From: Methanotrichaceae archaeon | GTDB taxonomy: Archaea; Halobacteriota; Methanosarcinia; Methanotrichales; Methanotrichaceae | Length of the DNA: 64,000 nucleotides | Assembly (NCBI GenBank): GCA_013178225.1 | Contig: JABLXE010000008.1 | Span: 53,435-117,434 of the forward strand | Direction of reading: 5' to 3' | Shown here: positions 58,794 to 64,000 of the stretch, in pieces | Numbering within the stretch: the first letter of the stretch is position 1 | Layout: every line of letters begins with the position of its first letter | The notes under the pieces: model-generated | The model's database searches: none | Seen by the model: only the letters and a program-made list of their open reading frames with translations | Told to the model about the DNA's origin: nothing | Position numbers and translations under genes: made by a program

Positions 58794-59434
58794 GGCGAGC
58801 AGCCGCTGATCTTCGCTTCCTCCTCAACCGGGGCTATCCCAAGGAGTCGGCAACCAGGTTTGTCGGCGACCATTACCGTCTCCCCATGGAAGAGAGGCAT
58901 GTGCTGGTCAGGGTGGCTGTGGCCGCCGACCTGGCAGCCGTCCGCCTTTCTAAGCGGCTGCCACTGAAGCGTCTTTCCGGAAGAGAGCTGCTGGTTGACG
59001 GCTACAACGTGCTGATCACCGTCGAGAGCCTTCTGGGTAACAAACCGGTCTATCGTTGCGATGACGGCTATCTGCGCGACACCAGAGGTATATTTAGAAA
59101 GTACAGGTCTTCGGACCTGACCGGTGAGGCTCTTTCGCGAACGTTTGACCTTCTGGTCCCGGTTCGTCCCTTGAGGGTGGACGTGCTCTTAGACCAGCAG
59201 ATCAGCATGAGCGGCCGCCTTGCCGCCCGCATAGAACGGCTGCTGGAAGAGCGCATGCTGCCGGGAACGGCCAGAACCGCCAGGGACGTGGACCGAAGGC
59301 TGAAGGTGGGACAGGCAAACGTGCGGGCTGTTGTAGCAACCAGCGACGGACACGTGATCGATGCGGTCTCGGAGGCAGTCGACCTTCCGGCGGAGATTGC
59401 CAGAGAGTTGAACATCCGGGTCCTCTCGATTTAA
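58790..59434 (+). CDS. DUF434-family protein, probable CTG start
   Basis: 214 residues if it starts at the CTG overlapping the fumarase stop. The first ATG at 58886 would remove LRFLLNRGYPKESATRFVGD and HYRLP, which belong to the DUF434 domain. GRELLVDGYNVLITVESLLG, YRCDDGYLRDTRGIFRKYR and LLDQQISMSGRLAARIE follow, typical of the family. No canonical start occurs in frame upstream of 58886. Function unknown; DGYNVL resembles PIN/NYN-like nuclease strands. Last gene of the DUF166-fumarase operon. Confidence 0.78.
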   Translation: MRRAAADLRFLLNRGYPKESATRFVGDHYRLPMEERHVLVRVAVAADLAAVRLSKRLPLKRLSGRELLVDGYNVLITVESLLGNKPVYRCDDGYLRDTRGIFRKYRSSDLTGEALSRTFDLLVPVRPLRVDVLLDQQISMSGRLAARIERLLEERMLPGTARTARDVDRRLKVGQANVRAVVATSDGHVIDAVSEAVDLPAEIARELNIRVLSI

Positions 59435-59520
59435 GATGGAACTTGGCTGATCGTCATCTTTTTATGGCTCAAATATTTATTATAGTTCGGGGTAGCATGA
59501 TTTAGTATATGGTGAGTAGC

Positions 59521-59997
59521 ATGAATGGAGCAAAGATTGCATTTTCAGTCCTGGTCTTGCTGCTGGCATCAGGTATAGGACAGGCATCTCATCCGCTCTT
59601 CGTCCCCCTGAGCGAGCACACCACAGCCAAGTGCATCAGTCCGAACGGCGTGCCGTTATATCGAACCAGCACCTTCTCCTCCGGTGACGAGCAGGTGGTA
59701 TCGTGGCTTCTGTTCTGGCGGGATTCCAGCCCCCACAGCGTAGAATGGCGCTGGTATTATCCCGAAGGCAGAACCTATTCCCGGACCTTTTCCGTGGTCG
59801 CGCCCATTGACGGCTTCGCGGGCCTGTGGGCAGCGCCGGTGTGGAGCTGTCTCAAGATCCAGGGAACCGACGTGGCCCGCCTGCCCGGCCTGTGGAAGGT
59901 GGATGTGATCGTGGATTACAGAAAGGTCCTGACCGAGTACTTCACCGTGGACGCCTCGGGCTGCAGGACGGTCTGTCCGGCCGACTGCTCCTGCTGA
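59521..59997 (+). CDS. secreted protein of unknown function
   Basis: 158 residues from the ATG at 59521, with GGTGAG nine bases upstream. A signal peptide (MNGAKIAFSVLVLLLASGIG, then QASH) precedes an all-beta domain rich in Trp and Tyr (VVSWLLFWRDSSPHSVEWRW). The Cys-rich C-terminus is CRTVCPADCSC. It may be a small extracellular Ig-like domain closed by disulfides. No family recognised. Confidence 0.7.
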   Translation: MNGAKIAFSVLVLLLASGIGQASHPLFVPLSEHTTAKCISPNGVPLYRTSTFSSGDEQVVSWLLFWRDSSPHSVEWRWYYPEGRTYSRTFSVVAPIDGFAGLWAAPVWSCLKIQGTDVARLPGLWKVDVIVDYRKVLTEYFTVDASGCRTVCPADCSC

Positions 59998-60129
59998 TGT
60001 GCGGCGGGTCAGCCCAGGCCCTCCCGGGATCGAATAATCTCCGTACAGGAACCAAAGCTAGCTCTGGTTAGCCTTCTAAAGGGAAGACGATTTGCGCCAG
60101 AGCCATTTCTGAGGTTGGTGGAAAAAACG

Positions 60130-60849
60130 ATGGAACTTGAGTTTGCAGGCAAAAGGATGACGCCGGATATCCGGCGGCTCGAAGATATGACCGACGTCAT
60201 CTACGACCGCGATTGGCTGAAGAAGGCCGAGGACTTCGACCTATATTACATGTTCAGGGATCTGAGCCTGAGCCGCTCGGACGGGGAGATGCTGAAGGAT
60301 CAAGGGCTCAGATACGATATCACTGTCATCCCGCCCGGCATGCTGGGATGCGAATACATGAAGACGGCCGGGCATTACCACCCTCTTGCTCCGGGGTCGT
60401 CGGTCACTTATCCCGAGATCTACGAGGTTCTAGAGGGCGAAGCCCTGTACCTTCTGCAAAAGCGGGACTTAAGTGACGTGGTGGCAGTGTACGCCAATGC
60501 AGGCGACAAGGTGATTGTTCCACCCGATTACGGGCATGTGACCATCAACCGCTCCAACAAGACTCTGAAGATGGCCAATTTTGTGGCCAGAAATTTCTCC
60601 TCCATCTACGAGCCCTACCGGGAGATGGGCGGAGCTGCTTACTTTTTCACTACAGACGGCTGGATCAAGAATCCGCGCTGCGAGATGGTAGCAAAGCTTC
60701 GCAGAATTGAGGCCCCAGATGCTGAAATGCTGAAGCACCTGGGCATGTCCAAGGGCCGAGAGATGTATCCGCTGCTGCGCGAGGCCGGAAGGCTGGAATA
60801 CCTCACCGCTCCGGATCAGCACATGGAGGTCTTCGAGAGCCTTATTTAG
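60130..60849 (+). CDS. pgiA: glucose-6-phosphate isomerase, cupin type
   Basis: 239 residues from the ATG at 60130 (GGTGG eight bases upstream). The metal-binding cupin motif is GHYHPLAPGSSVTYPEIYEV with two His and the Glu; the fourth ligand is in PPDYGHVTINRSN. YDITVIPPGMLGCEYMKTAG precedes it. This is the archaeal PGI family unrelated to the bacterial enzyme. It interconverts glucose- and fructose-6-phosphate. A UbiA gene follows 25 bases later. Confidence 0.92.
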   Translation: MELEFAGKRMTPDIRRLEDMTDVIYDRDWLKKAEDFDLYYMFRDLSLSRSDGEMLKDQGLRYDITVIPPGMLGCEYMKTAGHYHPLAPGSSVTYPEIYEVLEGEALYLLQKRDLSDVVAVYANAGDKVIVPPDYGHVTINRSNKTLKMANFVARNFSSIYEPYREMGGAAYFFTTDGWIKNPRCEMVAKLRRIEAPDAEMLKHLGMSKGREMYPLLREAGRLEYLTAPDQHMEVFESLI

Positions 60850-60874
60850 GTGGACGACCTCAAAACCAAAATCG

Positions 60875-61786
60875 ATGAACACCTCCGGCTGGCGTGCGTA
60901 TGTAGAGCTTCTGCGGCCTCCCCTGGCCCCCATGGACCTGGCGCTGCCCGCGGCCTCTGCCCTGCTGGCCAGCTTCGCCGTCACCGGAGGCCTGCCGCCT
61001 CTTGTGCCGTTCCTGATCGCCACCTTCGGTGCCTACTGCGCCATCACCAGCTCATACGTCTACAACGATTGCTGCGACATCGAGCTGGATAAAGTGGGCA
61101 TGCCGGAGCGGCCGCTTCCCTCATCCCAGCTATCCAAGCGCCAGGCTCTGACCTGGTCGCTCCTGCTCCTGGCTGTGGCGGCCCTGGCGGCGCTATATTT
61201 GAATCCGGAAAGCTTCCTGGCGCTCGCGGGTGCGATCTCCATCATCACCATCTATTCCGCCTGGGCCAAGAGACGCACCCCCTTCTCCTGGATCTTTGTC
61301 GGCCTCTCCTTCGGCCTGGTGCCGCTGGGGGTGTGGCTGGCCATAGAGCCCGCAGGAATTCTGAAAGCCGGTCCCGGGCTTCATCCGGCCGCGCTCATTC
61401 TGGCGGCCATGATCTGCATCACCGACTGGGGGTTCACCAACTGCGACGCCTCGCGCGATGTTTTGGGGGACACCGAAAAAGGGATACCAACGACTCCAGC
61501 CACCTACGGCATTGCCGCAACTGCCAGGATGGTTCTGCTCTTCTGGGTGATAGGTGTGGTCCTGTCCATAGCCCTGGGACTGTCTGCAGGTCTTGGCTGG
61601 CTCTATCTGGCGGCCGCGGTCCTGGCAGGCGGCTGGATACTGCTGCAGAGCCTGGACTTCGTCCGGAAGCCGACCGCTGAGCGGGGTAACCTTCTGTTCT
61701 ACCAGTCGGCCAACTACCGCGCGGTCCTCTTTGCGGCAATCATCCTCGATATACTGATCCAGACGGCTATGCCCTGGTTTGGATGA
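60875..61786 (+). CDS. UbiA-family prenyltransferase
   Basis: 303 residues, about nine membrane segments. First Asp-rich motif YVYNDCCDIELDKVGMPERP (NDxxDxxxD), second DWGFTNCDASRDVLGDTEKG (DxxxD-type). It transfers a polyprenyl group to an acceptor in the membrane. Candidates in a methanogen are archaeal lipid headgroup precursors and the phenazine ring of methanophenazine. The latter would fit an HdrDE organism but is not shown by the sequence. It follows pgiA closely. Confidence 0.85.
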   Translation: MNTSGWRAYVELLRPPLAPMDLALPAASALLASFAVTGGLPPLVPFLIATFGAYCAITSSYVYNDCCDIELDKVGMPERPLPSSQLSKRQALTWSLLLLAVAALAALYLNPESFLALAGAISIITIYSAWAKRRTPFSWIFVGLSFGLVPLGVWLAIEPAGILKAGPGLHPAALILAAMICITDWGFTNCDASRDVLGDTEKGIPTTPATYGIAATARMVLLFWVIGVVLSIALGLSAGLGWLYLAAAVLAGGWILLQSLDFVRKPTAERGNLLFYQSANYRAVLFAAIILDILIQTAMPWFG

Positions 61787-61859
61787 TCCCCTCTATCCGA
61801 GAAACCATTAATAGCCAGGTCGACGCCCATTTACTGTCTAATTGAAAAGGTGAAGGTTG

Positions 61860-62234
61860 ATGATTCACGCCACCCGAGTGTTTTCCAGCTCCAAGCTCGA
61901 GAGCGAGGACGAGCTGGTACAGGCCATGACCAGTCGCACCTGGCCTCTCTGCTACAGCTTCTATCACGACGGGCTGCTGTACCTAAACGACAGCGAAAGC
62001 GAGGATGATCCCGAGTACGCAATCGTGAAGTTCGACCGGGCCGAGGGCCACCACGACGTCATCGGGCGGGAGGTGGGAAGAATCCGGCCCGGCCAGACGG
62101 ATGCTGCTGGAGTACGCGAGTTCGTCCAGAAGATGAGAGCCGGTCGCTGGGAGAAAGAGGAGGCCGTACGATTGGTAGTCGAGCCGGCCTGGCACCACAG
62201 CTGCCAGCACTGCCGGCTGAACGAAGAGGAGTGA
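61860..62234 (+). CDS. small cytosolic protein of unknown function
   Basis: 124 residues from the ATG at 61860, with AAGGTGAAGG upstream. Mixed alpha/beta: WPLCYSFYHDGLLYLNDSES, YAIVKFDRAEGHHDV, and the C-terminal WHHSCQHCRLNEEE, which could be a metal site (HHxCxxC). No family recognised. Monocistronic after the UbiA gene. Confidence 0.7.
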   Translation: MIHATRVFSSSKLESEDELVQAMTSRTWPLCYSFYHDGLLYLNDSESEDDPEYAIVKFDRAEGHHDVIGREVGRIRPGQTDAAGVREFVQKMRAGRWEKEEAVRLVVEPAWHHSCQHCRLNEEE

Positions 62235-62307
62235 GGCCCCTTCACACTATTCTATTTTTTCCTGTTTGTTCTTGGAGCCGATTTTTAGGGTCTCCTGAAA
62301 TCCGGGA

Positions 62308-63432
62308 TCAGTACCTCAGTATAGCTCCCACGTGTCCGATGCTCTCCAGGAACTCATCGTCCTCAACCAGGACCACCTCTGCGCCGGTCCTCTCCGCCTG
62401 GTCGTACATCTCTTCCAGCCGCAGGGCCGCCATCTCGCCTCCGCAGCTGGGGCAGGCTTCACCCTTTTGGTGCTCCTGGTGACAGCTCATGCAGATCATT
62501 CCGGGCAGAGCAAAACCGCTGGATACCAGGAGGTGGTTCACGCGCCCCTCCTCCAGGGCCTTCTTGACCTCGACCGGGCCGTAGGCCGCCGGACGGCCCT
62601 TGAGGATGTTCTCCTTCAGCGACTCTGCCAGCTCCTTTGATCTTTCTCGTTCTTCGTTTCTGGCCAGCTCATCGCCCAGCCTGGCCAGCTCTGCGGGCTG
62701 AATCTGCATGGGCGAATCGACGAGCCCCAGAAGCTTCTCCCTCAGGGATGAGGAAAGAAGCTCCACAAAGTGGGCCTTGGCATCTCCAGGTCCTGCCACC
62801 ACCAGCCCCTTTATCTGTTGTTGGTCCTCCAGCCCGGCCAGGTCGTCTGCCACCTGGGAAAAGAACGAGTCGATGGCCCCTCTCCTCAGCCGGTTGAAGC
62901 GCATCTGGCTCCAGCCGCCCTTCTTGTGCTTGTTCATGAGGTCTATGGTGGCCCGTTCCCTCTCCTCCACCAGATCGGATCTCACCAGGAACAGCCTGGC
63001 CTCGCGAGAGTCGATCAGCAGCAACCAGTAGTCAGCGTAATTCTCTCTGAGGCTGGCCATGGGCAGCAGAAAAGGAGAGCTATCCCAGACCAGCAAGGGG
63101 ACCGGCTCCACGGTCAATCGATAGGCATGCAGCAGCTCATGGTCCGCGGAGGCGAAGATGACTCTGCCTTTTTCTCCTTTCAGAGGGCTAGCGGCCAGTT
63201 GTGGCTGCACCAGCTCCAGAGTTTTGGAGAAGCTCTCCTTCTGAGATGCAGGCAGCGCCTTCTGCATGGCCCTGAGCTTGGAGGATGCGAAAAGCTGCTG
63301 GTCACGCTCAATAATATTAATATAAATTGTAAGAAAGGCATCATTTTCATCCTGCATATCGGCGAGCGCTCGCAGGTCAATTTCGCTGGTCGGCGTCAGA
63401 GCCTCGGGGAGAAATACTTTCGGGATGGGCAT
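62308..63432 (-). CDS. eRF1/Vms1-like (VLRF1/baeRF) release-factor homologue with zinc finger
   Basis: 374 residues with the three-domain layout of archaeal release-factor relatives. The central domain (about 120-270) contains KHKKGGWSQMRFNRLRRGAI, in which GGWSQ replaces the GGQ tripeptide and the following R-F-x-R-x-R is typical of Vms1-like and bacterial/archaeal eRF1 (baeRF) families. The last third has VNHLLVSSGFALPGMICMSC, HQEHQKGEACPSCG and AEVVLVEDDEFLESIGHVGA. This is the eRF1 domain-3 fold with a CxxC...CxxC zinc finger. Probably frees peptidyl-tRNA on stalled ribosomes. Distinct from the factor at 5720. Confidence 0.85.
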   Translation of the reverse strand: MPIPKVFLPEALTPTSEIDLRALADMQDENDAFLTIYINIIERDQQLFASSKLRAMQKALPASQKESFSKTLELVQPQLAASPLKGEKGRVIFASADHELLHAYRLTVEPVPLLVWDSSPFLLPMASLRENYADYWLLLIDSREARLFLVRSDLVEERERATIDLMNKHKKGGWSQMRFNRLRRGAIDSFFSQVADDLAGLEDQQQIKGLVVAGPGDAKAHFVELLSSSLREKLLGLVDSPMQIQPAELARLGDELARNEERERSKELAESLKENILKGRPAAYGPVEVKKALEEGRVNHLLVSSGFALPGMICMSCHQEHQKGEACPSCGGEMAALRLEEMYDQAERTGAEVVLVEDDEFLESIGHVGAILRY

Positions 63433-63474
63433 AAAATATTAAAAGTGCGGCCAGGGATAAATAATCACTCGAAG

Positions 63475-63906
63475 ATGAAAACCGGCGCAGCAACTCTTCC
63501 CCTTCACGGCGGGTCCGCTCCGGCGTGGCTCTTCTCCCGCATGCGACAGCTGGCAGGAGAGATCGCAGAGGTCATGATCGATGAGAGCGGGTCTGCCGAG
63601 TTCCTGCGGCGGCTGTCAGATCCAAACTGGTTTCAGGCCCTCTCCTGCGTGCTGGGCTTCGACTGGCATTCCTCCGGCACCACCACGGTTACCACCGGCG
63701 CCCTGAAGATGGCCTTGAAGCCGGGCAGGCACGGCCTGGCTGTGGCCGGCGGAAAAGGAAAGACTTCAACCAGAGCTCCGGAGGAGATTCGCCGCCTGAG
63801 CGCTGCTTTTTCTCTGACCTCCTCCCGGAGCGAGCAGCTGGTCCGGGCCAGCCGCATGTCCGCCAAGGTAGACCCCACATTTCGCACTTTGCGCCGGAGG
63901 ATTTAG
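63475..63906 (+). pseudogene. DUF763 protein, 3'-truncated
   Basis: 143 codons beginning MKTGAATLPLHGGSAPAWLF, then EFLRRLSDPNWFQALSCVLG and FDWHSSGTTTVTTGALKMAL with GGKGKTS. This is the N-terminal part of DUF763, a family usually about 370-400 residues long. Similarity continues to LVRASRMSAKVD and then changes abruptly to PTFRTLRRRI and a stop. The DNA after the stop is AT-rich and non-coding in every frame, so roughly 230 residues are missing. Most likely a deletion or rearrangement remnant. Confidence 0.75.
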
Positions 63907-64000
63907 TATTTTTTCAGCTATCGATTTCGTAACATAGATACAAATAATTTAATTAAATAAAATTTTCTAATTGCTTTTTTTGGCATTAAGTTGATTTTAT

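Noticed and set aside
62770..63474. N-terminal extension of the DUF763 frame by more than 230 codons
   Set aside because: This part is antisense to the eRF1-like gene; the family N-terminus matches the ATG at 63475.

Overview
The window looks like a chromosomal segment of a methanogenic euryarchaeon of the order Methanosarcinales, most plausibly a Methanothrix (Methanosaeta)-type organism. The clade call rests on the membrane-bound heterodisulfide reductase pair HdrE-HdrD (25272-27391), which marks cytochrome-containing methanogens. It is supported by an F430/cobamide-type a,c-diamide synthase (54403-55728), the archaeal CoA route (pantoate kinase plus phosphopantothenate synthetase), archaeal S17e, cupin-type phosphoglucose isomerase, the archaeal riboflavin reductase, two intron-bearing tRNAs and TATA-type promoters. 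The genus is an inference.

Layout. 1-1.75 kb holds two HicB-type antitoxins, one followed by a frameshifted HicA, and a secreted unknown. 1.8-12 kb carries tRNA-Met (intron), coaBC/PoK/PPS, a leucine-rich-variant repeat protein with a Vms1-like release-factor homologue, tRNA-Arg (intron), small Zn and RNA-binding proteins, a ribbon-helix-helix regulator, a long KamA-family radical SAM enzyme, an aminotransferase and tRNA-Gly. 12-16 kb: PA14 secreted protein, dUTPase and an ACT/phenylacetyl-CoA-ligase pair. 17-20.3 kb: gatCAB. 20.6-25.2 kb: membrane and cysteine-repeat secreted proteins, small stress-type proteins and about 1.3 kb with almost no genes. 25.2-27.4 kb: hdrED. 27.5-31.4 kb: large secreted and membrane proteins. 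31.7-37.4 kb: housekeeping operons (HD hydrolase, UPF0216, thiD, S17e-dapA-dapB). 37.4-47.3 kb: surface proteins (deacetylase-like, tandem adhesin-like repeats, PKD protein, cysteine-rich protein, metzincin), an MFS transporter and an ABC ATPase. 47.4-55.7 kb: amidohydrolase-USP-CBS operon, riboflavin reductase, second USP, DUF169, lamin-tail-domain proteins, a sequon-dense peptide, a resolvase-like nuclease and cfbB. 56-64 kb: DUF166-fumarase-DUF434 operon, PGI, UbiA prenyltransferase, a second Vms1-like factor and a truncated DUF763 gene.

Three themes stand out. (1) The segment encodes many Sec-exported proteins that are short, repetitive or extreme in composition: a 12-residue cysteine repeat protein, a CxxC-repeat protein, and two tiny proteins consisting almost wholly of N-glycosylation sequons beside lamin-tail-domain proteins. 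Several share a TTTAAATTT-type promoter. (2) Two different eRF1/Vms1-like proteins with GGxSQ catalytic loops lie in one window, suggesting investment in ribosome rescue. (3) Three genes are broken by what looks like loss of one A in an A-run, and two further genes appear to start at CTG. Base-level accuracy of the sequence or genuine gene decay must be resolved before calling these pseudogenes. No CRISPR array, rRNA, complete insertion sequence or integrated virus was seen.
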